Assembly (NCBI GenBank): GCA_026686845.1
Contig: JAIVEN010000012.1
Span: 13,270,501-13,334,500, forward strand
Length of the DNA: 64,000 bases
DNA from: Adenanthera pavonina
Lineage: Eukaryota; Streptophyta; Magnoliopsida; Fabales; Fabaceae
Reading direction: 5' to 3'
Shown here: in pieces, positions 1 to 10,551 of the stretch
How positions within the stretch are numbered: the first letter of the stretch is position 1
How the letters are laid out: each line of letters starts with the position of its first letter
Notes under the pieces: generated by a model
What the model saw: only the letters and a program-made list of their open reading frames with translations
What the model was told of the DNA's origin: nothing
Database searches by the model: none
Translations under genes and position numbers: made by a program

Positions 1-299
1 GACTTCTTCTCCCTTTCAGTTGCTGGTTCAGACGCGTATGAGGCAAGAAGATGATGTATTAAGAGCTTAACCAAGGTAATTATATGTTATTAAGTTATAA
101 AGTAACTTTATCTTTGACTTTAGCTACTTTTTGGCAAATAAAGCTTTTGTCAAAATTCCCTTGGTATCCCTTCTTCACCTCAGACGTGTCTTGAGTTCAT
201 TTTTGGCCAAAAATTACTTCAATAATTTTTGTGGACCAAAATACCCCTTATCGATTAAATTTACTCATACCGATTAAGTTTTTTTGCCAAAATTGTCAT

Positions 300-820
300 T
301 AAATTAGTATAGGATTATCCAACAATTACTTTTCATCCAAAATCATTATCTAGACCCAAAATATATTTTATTAAGGTCCAATCATTGTCCTTGAATCAGT
401 ACTGCCTTTTCCTGCAGTCTAAATGACCTTTATCGGGTAAAATATTAATATTAAACCCTAATTATCCAATAAATATTATTTTGAACTTAATAAATTCCAT
501 ACTATATTTCATTGGGTCTAACTCATTGAAAGCTTCATTTTGACTATAATTTTTCATATTTACAAAAAAACCCTTAACCCGAGGCTAATTTATAATTCTT
601 GAAACTTTTGGGTCCTTTTTCGTAATTTTCCCCAAACTTCTTTCTCTTCCCCTTCTATGTTGAATATATTCTTAAGGGGCTAAATTGCAAAGATTCTTGA
701 TTCTTAGGGCTCAAATATAATTTTCTTGTTTTTCCATTTAACGGAAAAAAATGACATATTTGCTCTTCTTCACGTTTAACGGTATCTCTTCATTTTTTTC
801 AACTCCTTTTGTATTTTACA
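300..820 (-). repeat. Diverged LTR fragment, same family as 23782-26693, inverted
   Basis: Read on the reverse strand, this stretch matches the start of the 2.9-kb TG...CA insert at 23782-26693. Shared blocks include a segment with 'gacctttatcgggtaa', a block around 'gcttcattttgactataat' and the segment ending near 'atttgctct'. The match runs from about 300 to about 800 here and about 23850 to 24300 there, in opposite orientation. I could not align 1-300 or the part after 820 confidently, so both borders are approximate. It is much more diverged than a recent copy. A 120-codon open frame at 751-1113 overlaps it and has no recognisable protein content. Confidence 0.6.
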
Positions 821-1561
821 ATGTCAACTTTTTCATTTTTGGGCCTTCAATTCATTATTCACATTTTACTTCTAATTTGGAAAATAACCATTTTATCCTT
901 AAGCCGGGTAAAAATGTAATTATCCATTCTTTCGGGTACCTTCTTGTACTTTCACCCAAAGACAAATTTTTTTATTATTTCTTTTTCACTATTCACATTA
1001 ACTTTAAGTTGGTCTATCTCTTAACCTGGACCTCCCGGCTACGCAATATTTATATCGTTGCGCTCAATTCGGAGTGGGCTTTCATTCAAGTGGTATATTG
1101 CATATTTTTTTAGGTATGTTCTGAAATTAATTTCTGCTAAGGATCTTATGGAAAATTAATTTCAATTATGGACCAAACATAACTTCTGAAAATTAAATGA
1201 GAAATTAATGCCTTCTAAGGCTCAATTATATATAGTCTTTTCGTCTCACTCTGTTTCTCATCTTTTATTCATTTTATAACATCCCATAAAAATAGGAATA
1301 TTACATATAGTACCATTCAAAGAATCAAATATAGAAATCAGAAGCTCTAGAAGCCTTAGAAGGCATTAACAAGAATGAAAGGCTTGTATTACATATATTA
1401 ATAAGAGTGAAGGTTTTATAGCTTAAAATACAATCAATGTAGGACTTATATTGTATAACTAAATAAAGAAGAAAGATAACCTATATTATTATTTGAACAC
1501 ATTCATATGAGCATGCAAATGCCATAGTTCAAGAGAGAACACAAAATGGAGGAATTGTTAC
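821..1561. other. AT-rich spacer with an 18-bp inverted repeat
   Basis: No gene is recognised. The stretch lies 3' of the last visible POP4-like exon and contains two 18-bp arms that are exact reverse complements (1205-1222 and 1352-1369), about 130 bp apart. It may be intron or 3' flank of the POP4-like gene. Confidence 0.4.
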
Positions 1562-3486
1562 CTTGAAATTTGTCATCTTTAGTAACCATCCCAAATGCTT
1601 CTACTGTTTCACAAATCACAATGCCACAAACTCCAGTAAAAGAAGTCACTTTACACTCCACAACTACAAAGCATAAATGGAAGGTGAAGGATAAGATAGT
1701 ATTGCCCAATATTTATTGTAGGAGTCTTAAAAACATATTTCTTTCAGTAAACCAAACATTAAATATGTTGATCCACCAGGCAGAAGTTATGACCAAAAAG
1801 AAAAATCAGAGAAAAGAATTTTTAACAATTTAGATCATAACATAGCCTTAAAGGTTAAGATACATTCTGCTCGAGTTCTAACAACTAATTTTTAGTTTAG
1901 GTTGTAAAGACTATCCTGATTCCTGAGCAATGTTAAGGCAAAGAGGGTCTAAATTAGAGATCTCCTCTTTAGAAAGGAAGAGCCAACTCCTTGTCTCTAG
2001 CCTAAATCATCTTCACTTTTAAACTTATTGTGACAATAAATACAAATTGATTACACATAATTATTCATAGTAAACACCTTTAACTCTTTTGAACAACACA
2101 AAATAGGTCTTAATAAATCTTAATTCTTTGGCAAAAGCAATTTTAGCCCATCTTTTGTTGCTCATTGATGACATGTACATGCTAACACCGAAGTAGCTTC
2201 TAGGAGAATAAATAATGTAATCAAATGGTCACAACAACTTCCCATTAACAAAGCAAAATAATTAATTTAGAAAAATATTGACACCATTAAATGTTCATGG
2301 TTATAAGAGTCATCAGAGAAAAAAAGTATAAATTTTATAAGAATCATACATATGAAATCAATTAACAATGAAAAAAGAAAGAACTACCCTATAGCATTAA
2401 GAACTTGTTGCATGTAACCTTTCCATAATTCATGCATTAGCCTGAAAATATTGAGTCTGTAATTTAAGAGGGCAGTAATTAGAGAACAAAAAGAATATCA
2501 TCATTACCAAATATACTATAATGATAAGTTGTTGAAAAGATCATTTACACTTAACCGGAAACTATGAGCAATAGAAAGAAAAATGAAAAGATTCTCTAAA
2601 ACACCATGGACACAGTAGTACATTCCACAATTATAGATATATGGAAATACTAAAAACTGAAAGGGATCAAGTGTTGACCAAATCTGCAATTTAGAAAAGA
2701 TAAACTTACTTATAGAGCTCTTGAGGAAGGTTCAACATTCCATGCTTTTTATGTTGTTTCATAGACATGTGTTTCTTAGACCATTTTGAATGGATTCGCA
2801 AAGCCCTAATGCGAGAACCAGAAGATGCCCCAGATCTTTGTACAATATTATCAAGAAGGATCCAGTTATCAATTTTCATGCTTCTTGATCCTTGCATGTA
2901 CTTTGGAGCTAAATCTCCCTTCTGAAGAAGCTCATGCAATATGCAATTTACAAAACTGCCTCTCTCAGCAGAGAACTACATGAACCAAGTCAGAAATGGA
3001 GGAAAAAAATTTGGGCCATTGGAGTTCATCTTTCAAATGTTAAGACAAGGAAATGTCAAAATTTCCAGGTAATAGTACAAAAATATATGATCATTTTTCT
3101 TGATAAAAGGGAATATATATTATATCATCTAAGAAATATAAAGATATAGAAATTTCAACATCTTTGGCCTTGTCCTAACCTTTGAAATGCAATTTGCCAG
3201 TATTTTTAGGGATATGAGAGGGACTTGTGAGATCTATAATTAAAATTTCCATAAAAAATTATTTCTTGGTGTGCAAAGAAGAAAGTTAACTTCATGATGT
3301 TACAGAGAAATTTTGATTTTTTTTCTTTTGGCAAAATAAAAGTTTGATATAAATAGTCTTAGTTCAACACTTTTCTTCACCTTGAAATGGTTTTCAAGCA
3401 AAAAAAAGTCTACTCTTGAGTTGCAAGCAAATTTTCATGTACAGTCTGAGAAAGATGTGCATATGTTGGACCACCTTCTTCAGTGT
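1562..3486 (-). pseudogene. POP4: RNase P/MRP protein subunit POP4 (Rpp29)-like gene, exons with one conserved segment not found
   Basis: POP4/Rpp29 is an Sm-like-fold RNA-binding subunit of RNase P and RNase MRP, acting in tRNA 5' maturation and rRNA processing in the nucleus. Four exons can be placed on the minus strand. 3414-3486 encodes a segment with HLSQTVHENLL. 2710-2955 contains LHELLQKGDLAPKYMQGS, KIDNWILLDN and KKHMSMKQHKKHG and ends at a GTAAGT donor. 2388-2456 contains MHELWKGYMQQVL, matching the 'LHELWKQY' block of human Rpp29. 1562-1663 contains VTSFTGVCGIVICETVEAFG then MVTKDDKF, matching the 'GITGILLQET...TKEDR' block. The first three exons join in a consistent phase. The usual ADLHGA-type segment between the last two exons was not found, the phases of those two do not join directly, and the final exon(s) and initiating exon are not seen. 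An Arg expected before ET is Cys. The gene is either decayed or has exons I could not detect. Confidence 0.62.
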
Positions 3487-3649
3487 CTGCAGATAAAACT
3501 ACAAGCTTTTTTAGATATTGATATTAATTGATTTTTTTGTTTTGCCATGATATTATTGATAATAATTAATGAATGATATTTGATAATTGATGATTATATA
3601 TAAATATAATATATAATTATTATAAATTATAAATATATAAATATTAATA

Positions 3650-4370
3650 TCAGTGTATCAAAAATTGGACGGAACTAGTCGATTCGACCGGGAACCGGTA
3701 CTTGATCCAATCTAGTCATAGATGAAGACATGACAATTTTAAAACCAATAGAAAACTAGTCAAACCCCGTCAAAAACTAGTTTGAACCGGTCTGACTTCT
3801 TTTTTTTTTAATTTTTAAATATTTTTTTATTTTTAAGATAAAATAACATTATTTTGAGTACTAAGTAGCATTATTTTTTGTATAATTTTTTTCTATATTA
3901 TAATATTATATAAGTATTATTATGATACATAATTATTAATAATGATAAATTTACTTAACAAATAATATAAAAATAGAATATCGATTGACTATTTTGAATT
4001 TAAAATATAATTATATATGAATATTAACTTGTTCATATTTTAATATTAAGTTGTAAAATTTATTAATAATTTTTTAATTTTATATAAAATTTAAAATTAT
4101 TAAATTTACTTTTCATCCTAGATGGAATGTTAATTTTATAATTATAGATAAATAACTTTTATTTTTTTATCTACATTATTTAAAATAGATCAATTTATTC
4201 ACCAACAGTCCGACCCCGATCCGACCATTGAACCTTAAATCAGTGACCTAGCCGATTTAATGGTCAATCTGTTTTTTAATGCCTTAATCAATATATTGAA
4301 AATTGGACCAATTAATAAATCGATGGAAGCAATGAACAGATCAAGGCCACGATGCACTAGTTAAAACCAT
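3650..4370 (+). repeat. CCGGTT-ended AT-cored repeat, copy 1
   Basis: About 130 bp at each end are rich in GACCGG/CCGGTT-type words ('gaaccggtacttgatcc' on the left, 'agtccgaccccgatccgacc' on the right). They flank an extremely AT-rich core containing 'aagtattattatgatacat'. The same ends and core recur at 54735-55165 and, inverted, at 55166-55775. It has no coding capacity and behaves as a non-autonomous dispersed repeat. No TSD or TIR class was established. Confidence 0.6.
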
Positions 4371-5049
4371 GTTTATACTGGTCTTGTTTAAATTGATATA
4401 TTTTAAATAATATATATTAAAAATAAAGAAAATATTCATCCATAATTATAAAAGTAATATTTAGTTATTTACATTTAAAATAAAACACAATAATCATAAA
4501 AAAATTATCTTTGATGAAGTCCAAATCAATATTAAATGTTAAATTCTACATAAACCATTAAAATTAAAAATGTAATTAAATAAGAGAAATCATTAAGCAC
4601 AAAAATCGTGAAGCACTTGCTAAATGATTTCACAGTAATCATATTTTAAGAAACAAGAATCCAAAGAAAGCCAGTGAAACTATGCTGACAACGAAACTGG
4701 CTCAAACCAAGTCTCATTCAAAATAAGAAAATCAAATAAACTTTAAAGTGATGGGGAAAATGAAAAAATATGATATCATGAGGTAGAGGTAGAGAAAAAC
4801 TTCATAAGTTGAATTGGACCTCCTATGTTTTCAGATACAAATCAATCCAACTTAACCAATGAAGCACAGGCAAAATACATACTAACCTTGGAGCAACATG
4901 CCGAAACAAAGGGGTCAAAGGGGGATTTGGGCTTTGCTGCCTAGGGTGGAGGCAGACATTTAGAGAAGTTGTGGAACACTGTAGATGTGAAGAGAAAGAG
5001 AACGATAGCGAGTGAAGGCTGGAGTGAGGTGTAAACACTGACAACAATA

Positions 5050-5057
5050 ACGAGAAT
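5050..5057. repeat. hAT target-site duplication, left copy
   Basis: ACGAGAAT directly precedes the left terminus TAGGAGTG. The right copy (9914-9921) is ATGAGAAT, 7 of 8 identical. An 8-bp duplication is characteristic of hAT insertion. Confidence 0.8.
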
Positions 5058-8000
5058 TAGGAGTGTGAATGGGTCAGGCTAGGCCTCGGTTCCATGCAAT
5101 CTACACCCTGGTTTGCTATGGGGGACCGGCTAGTTTTTTGTCCTCGGCCTGGCGGCCCAGACCGATCTAGCCTGGACCAGTGGGCTACCGGGCTAGGTTA
5201 GGCTAGGTCAAGGTAACCTGGCTGTCCCTGTTACTTTTTAAAAAAAAATGCATAGAAAAATATAAAATTTATGAAATTAACTCACTTTAAGGCTTTAAAA
5301 ATTGACTAATGCTAAATCTGTACATAAATCCAGACCTGTAACTAACTATATATCAAAAGCCCATCCAACATTCATCAAAAAATTATAAATAACAAAATCT
5401 AGAAATAACTAAATTTGTAGAGAAAGAAAACCTAAAATAACTAAATCCAACATTCATCAAATCAAATGTGTAAATATACCAATACTGGAGATAGTTATAT
5501 ATAAGCATATACCTCATTCATTTCACATTATTCATATATATATATACTTTCACGGATTATATATAATCCATGAGGTAAAGGACAACATAAAACAACTAAG
5601 TCATGAATGTTGAACCAAATTTAACTCAACTAAATTGAACCAAATATATATAAATTAGGACAAGAATGCACACTTGACCGATCCAGCTTCGCATCCTTGT
5701 ATAATTATTCCATCCACAAGTTTATCAATTGCCTTTTTTGCTTCTTTTACACTTCTAATCTTTATAATAGGATTGAAAGTAACATATTAGATACTAATAA
5801 AATGAGTATAAGACAAACAGTCACATAAGATGCAATAAAAACCTTCCAAATTAATACCCTCTTCATTGCAATTCTAAAGGTCAAGCAATAGTTATACCGT
5901 TCTACTGCTGCAAACACGTTTTAGCTGCAGTTTTACAAGAATTTAACAAAACAAAGGACCAATTAAAGTAATGATATCATCAATAATCCATCAATCCATC
6001 AATAGATAACTTAAGCATAACATTACTAAAAGGACAATATAACTTTGACATTACTCAAACAACAATATAATCTAACATAAGGTTTACAACATAACAGAAG
6101 CCATCACCATCAGTTTCAGCAGAACCCAATCAAACACTATTAAAAAGAGAAAACAACAATACAACATAACCCAATGACCCATCAGTCTCATCACAAGTCT
6201 ATTAAAGATAATACAACAATAACTTAAACATATGTCTAAAAAGACAACAACATAAACATTAAAAGCTTAAAGTGGACCATTTGGAAGAGCAGCTCCAAGT
6301 TGAGGATCTGTAAAGATTTAAACAAAAAAAATAGAGTTAGAGACAATTTTAATTATGCCTACAAAAAGAAGACTGAATTGCAAGTGAACAAATCAAACCT
6401 TTAGCAACTATTCCATCCAAATCCTCCTCATCTATGCCTTCATAGTCACGAGGATCAATGTTGACAACAGTAGTGGGGTCAAGCCAATTCTAACAACATA
6501 TGAGTAATTCAAGTGTCCTTGCTTTCAATGAACTTTGGACAGGACCAAGCACTCGTCTACTAGTGCTTAAAGCAGATTCGGAAGCCACTATGGACATTGG
6601 AATTGCTAATATATCTCGTGCAATAAGAGAAAGGATTTTATTTTTTGATGCATTTGCTTTCCACCAACCCAAGACATTAAAAGAAGGACTATCTTGAACT
6701 TCACTATCGGCAAGGTACCGTTCAACGTCTAATGTGTGATCTAAGCTAACTTTCAATTTTTTTGATGTTTCCCATTGATCCAATATTTTGCTAGGTACCT
6801 TAATTGGGGCACCTGAAAACCTTGATGAATCTGAATTGGTAGATGGACTACTATCTTCAGAGATGCAACTTTCTACTTGATCATTAGCATTACCCAAGCT
6901 ATGAATATTCATCATACAACCAATACAATGCATCCTTGACTTTCATCTCCATAGCCTTGCACAATTTTGGATCCTCATACAACTCTTGAAAGAAGGTACT
7001 CACAAAGCCTAGTTTTTATCTAGGATCCAAGATAGCACCCATAACCAACAAAGGATTCAAATTAGTAGGCTTCCCCTAGTACTTGTCATATTTGGCCTTC
7101 ATTCTTTTAGCCATATCAGAAGTGATAGAATTAGTCATATCAAAAGTGTTTGATTGTAATACCTCTTATATGGTGATGAGTTCAAGAAATGCAGTATTAG
7201 ATATCACATGCAATGATCCAAAGAATTTCAAAGTACTTGAATAAGAAAAGGATAAAAATGCAACAAACACCTCTGCCTTACCCCAATCCATAGGCCGAGG
7301 AGGATGTCCCTGACATGGATCTTCCATAAAAGGGGCAACATATGCATCACCTTCATCTTCCATTCGATTGAAGACATTTTGAAACTTCAATGTTATTTGT
7401 AACATAAGATAGGTGGAGTTCCACTTGGTTAGAACATCCAAGGACATAAGACTCTTTAACTCTATCCTTTTTACATCAACAAGATTTTTGAAAGCTTGAA
7501 ATCTTGAAGGTGATGATCTAACATATTTGATAGCATGATGAATGACACTGATAGAGTCATCCATATCTTTCAGTCCATCAGTCACCACTAAATTAAGAAT
7601 ATGGGCACAACACCTTATATGAAGATAATCACCATTACTCACCAAGCCATTCCAATTTCTCAATCGCTTTTTCAAATATGCCATAACTGTGTCATTAGAG
7701 CTTGCATTATCAATAGTGATTGTGAATGCTTTTTCAATCCCCCAACTGAACAAACACGTTTCTATGGCCTTCCCTACTATTTCACCCTTATGATTGTCAA
7801 TGTTAACAAAGTTCAAGATTCGCTTTTGCAACTACCAATTATCATCAATAAAATGTACTGTGAGAGCCATATAGTAAAAGCTTTGCACAGATGTCCGTGT
7901 ATCAGTTGTGAGGCAAACACGGCTATAAGATTGTCTAAGATACTTTTTCAATTGCACCCCCTCATCGTCAAACAATTTTAAACAATCTCAAACAACCATG

Positions 8001-9913
8001 AATCTAGATGGAACTGGGAATCTAGGCTCCAGAGTATTGCTATATTTGCAAAAGTATGTCCTTCTACCACAGGAAAAGACTACTCATTGCATATGACAAA
8101 CTCTGCCAAGGCTCGACGACATGCCTCTAAACTATAAGTGTGAGGAAGTAAGCTTCTTGTTGAGCCCACAGACCTATCTCCTGATGATGTCTCAGTGTAT
8201 GCCAAGATTGATTGATTTTTTTCCTATATGGATTCTTCAAGCATTTCTCAAGGTGCCACCTTGGAGTCCCAGTGCCATGCTTGTTTGGTTTAGTAGCATA
8301 GGAAGTCTCATAATATTTACATGCTATTCTAGGTTCCCCATTGGTCTCATCCAAAGGAAGCTTGATAAAATTCCAAACCAGTGACTTGGTCATTGGTGGT
8401 TTACGAATAGGAGGATTAGCAGTAGGTGTTTGTGATTTTATAGGAGTAGAAGAACCACCAGCTGCTTCTGAAGGATTGGTAGTACCAGCAGGAGTTTTTG
8501 AACCAGGAGAGCCTGAAGGAGTAGAAGCAACACCGGGCATTTCTGAAGGAAGAGGGTCACCACCAGGTGTGTTTGAAGCAACTACAGTACTAGTTCCACA
8601 AGGTGTAATTGAAGGAAGATCACTTGTTTGAATTGTGTCATTTGGTGCCCCACTGGTTGGAATTTGGGACTCAGGCTTATCCATTGATTTTTCTGCAATT
8701 CAATTATAAATAGATGAGAACTAAACTTGTTGGAGACCTGACCAAAAAACTCAAAGATTAACATATATATATATATAACATATATATATATATATATTCT
8801 GAGAAGCACATTACAAACATATACAAATGCATTCTGCAAAATTTTTGGAACCAAAACAGTCTAGAGAATATTCAAAACAAAAGATAAGTTATATTTTCCT
8901 TTATTAGATCAGTTAAATTGCTTTCCTAGCTTTTGAGGAATGCAGCTACTGAGATAACAACCAAGAAATTCCATGAAAAATCATCCTAAGAAGCTTAAAA
9001 TAGTATCATCAATGCAACAGCTTTTCAGGCTAGGCAAATTTAGGTTTTTAAATAAAAAAAGGTGATTCTCTAAATGGCTATCAAAAATCAGGACATGTCT
9101 CGTATCTTATCTTACTACCATATGTTGAACATAGAGCATGCTTTCACATTTCTATTGCAAAATCAATGCCTTAACAATACACCAAATACAATAACACTCA
9201 TAACATAGTGGAATATTAAGAAGAACACAGCAGCATGGGAACTCCCAAACTCAATATTAACTATAAAGTAAAAGAGAGAAGTGAATGAGAAATGAACCAA
9301 GCAAAAGAAAGAGTAACCTATGGCTGTGATGTGAGCTTGTGTCTTCAACACCGAGAAGAAGGCTAGAAGAGTGAGTTGTGACACAAAGAGCACTACCAGA
9401 GAGAGCAACGCGACATAGAGATGCGACCCCGGCTGTAAATGAGATAGCAACATAATGCCAAACAAAGAGGTGCCACTATGAGTTGCAACGTCAGACTAAA
9501 AGGGAGTTGCGACCTGCGAGTTTGAGTTGCGACACTGAGAGAGCACCACAAACCAAGTAGATCTAGGGTTTTCTTCAAAGAAGAAAGGAAAATGTGGAGG
9601 GATTTTAGCTGGAGAGTGGAGGCTTCCAGACTCTGAATGAAAATGCCAAGGGATTTCAAGTCCTCTATCACTCAAATGCAGCGTTTTAGGGTAGTAAGTA
9701 ATATAACCTTTTTTTAATGTAAATATATACGGGTTGATCAGGCTGGGGATTTTGAGACTGAATATCATACCCACACCCCCACCTGGACCAACCCCTTAAC
9801 TGATAAAATTGGCTTGTTCTTCCCCGCTGCCTTCTTTGCCTCGGCCCAACCCGACCCAAAATGGCTAGGTTAGTCTAGGTTAGCCAAGTTTTCTGGGTCA
9901 ATGATCACCCCTA
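5058..9913 (-). mobile_element. hAT-superfamily DNA transposon, 4.86 kb, decayed autonomous copy
   Basis: Termini are TAGGAGTG... on the left and ...CACCCCTA on the right, a short imperfect TIR typical of hAT, with 8-bp flanking duplications ACGAGAAT/ATGAGAAT. About 150 bp inside each end is filled with short GC-rich subterminal repeats of the GGCTAGG / CTAGGTTAG type, the kind of site hAT transposases bind. The interior codes on the minus strand for a BED-finger hAT transposase broken by frameshifts and stops, so this copy is not autonomous. It lies upstream of the POP4-like exons. If 4860-5057 is that gene's leader, the transposon separates the leader from its promoter; that is inference. 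The non-coding part contains (TA)n runs near 8761-8796. Confidence 0.85.
6490..8684 (-). pseudogene. hAT transposase (BED zinc finger, DDE core, hAT C-terminal dimerisation), frameshifted
   Basis: Three blocks in family order are visible on the minus strand. 8684-8127 has an ATG start, a long Ser/Pro/Thr-rich N-terminal extension and a BED-finger region (CKYY...KHGTGTPRWHLEKC), where the second zinc cysteine of the usual CxxC is Tyr. 7831-7166 holds the catalytic core with DNASSNDTVMAYLK, RCCAHILNLVV, TKWNSTYLML and the segment ending GSLHVISNTAFLEL. 6933-6490 holds the dimerisation domain with LGWWKAN, IARDILAIPMSIVASESALS and RRVLGPVQSSL. The three blocks lie in different frames, and the stretch 7165-6934 continues the homology with in-frame stops, one of them at an expected Trp. 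The product is related to RICESLEEPER-type domesticated proteins, but this copy cannot encode an intact enzyme. Confidence 0.88.
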
Positions 9914-10122
9914 ATGAGAATGGAAAGAGCAATGCAATGGGAAAAAGAGGCCAGATGTGGGAGTGCAAAGAAGGATCTTGGGATTTCAATTTCTTCTCAG
10001 TGGAGGAATGCAAACTTGCAAATATTATTTAGAGATAAAAGAGTTTTTGGTTCTCAAAATTTCCCATGGTTCCTATGATTTTATTTTGATTAAATATTTA
10101 TATCATTAAAGGCATTTTATCA
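9914..10122. other. Flank between the hAT element and a MITE
   Basis: The stretch starts with the right target duplication ATGAGAAT (9914-9921) and then runs into unremarkable sequence. It would be contiguous with 4860-5057 before the hAT insertion and so may be promoter or leader of the minus-strand gene. Confidence 0.35.
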
Positions 10123-10394
10123 TACTCCTCTGGTCCACATTATAAGGTATTTTGTATCAATTACATGCATATTAAGGGAATCATTTTTTCACCTGAAATC
10201 AATGCAAAAAGTGTCAACATTTCTCATTTTATCCTTATTAGATATTTCATTCTATTATCATTTTAGAGTTATAAATGAGAAGTAAGGAAAAATTAAAGAT
10301 GTAAGTAAAATGAAAGAAAAAATATCTAACACGTTATATTTTGTACCAACAACTTATCATATAAAATACTCGATAATACAGATCAGAGAGAGTA
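10123..10394. mobile_element. Stowaway-like MITE (Tc1/mariner type)
   Basis: The left end reads TACTCCTCTGGTCCACATTA and the right end, reverse-complemented, reads TACTCTCTCTGATCTGTATT. Both resemble the plant Stowaway terminus with CTCCCTC and a TA at the outer edge. The element is about 270 bp and non-coding. Confidence 0.65.
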
Positions 10395-10439
10395 TTTAAA
10401 TTTTCCCTGTGTCAAATAGTTAGAGTTTATTTGAAAACA

Positions 10440-10551
10440 TGCTAATAAAAATGGGTACACAAAAATAAACAAATTTTGTTGGCATTTGTATAAACAAAAT
10501 GCCAACATTTGTTAACATCTATTTAAATAAACGCTAACAAAATGTAGATAC
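10440..10551. repeat. TTTATTTAAA / GCTAACAAAA repeat cluster, left half of the target of the copia element
   Basis: Contains an inverted pair around TGTTGGCATTTG...CAAAATGCCAACA (about 10480-10520) and the words ATTTAAATAAACGCTAACAAAA. The same words recur right after the copia element (22212-22320), so one repetitive locus was split by the insertion. It could be the end of a non-autonomous DNA transposon; class not determined. The last five bases (10547-10551) are the target duplication GATAC. Confidence 0.5.

Larger units (their letters stand above)
3487..5057. other. AT-rich intron/upstream region of the POP4-like gene
   Basis: Apart from the repeat at 3650-4370, nothing recognisable is present until about 4860-5057. 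That part is more GC-balanced and, read on the minus strand, resembles a leader: a pyrimidine-rich stretch, an ATG at about 4962 and a possible GTTAGT donor near 4885. It could be the first exon of the POP4-like gene, but the short reading frame did not match anything known to me. Confidence 0.3.

Noticed and set aside
751..1113. 120-codon open frame on the plus strand
   Set aside because: Overlaps the LTR-related repeat; the translation is Phe/Tyr-rich and typical of AT-rich non-coding DNA.
8341..8631. 96-codon plus-strand frame rich in Gly/Val/Pro
   Set aside because: Antisense to the repetitive Ser/Pro-rich N-terminus of the hAT transposase; a shadow of that coding sequence.
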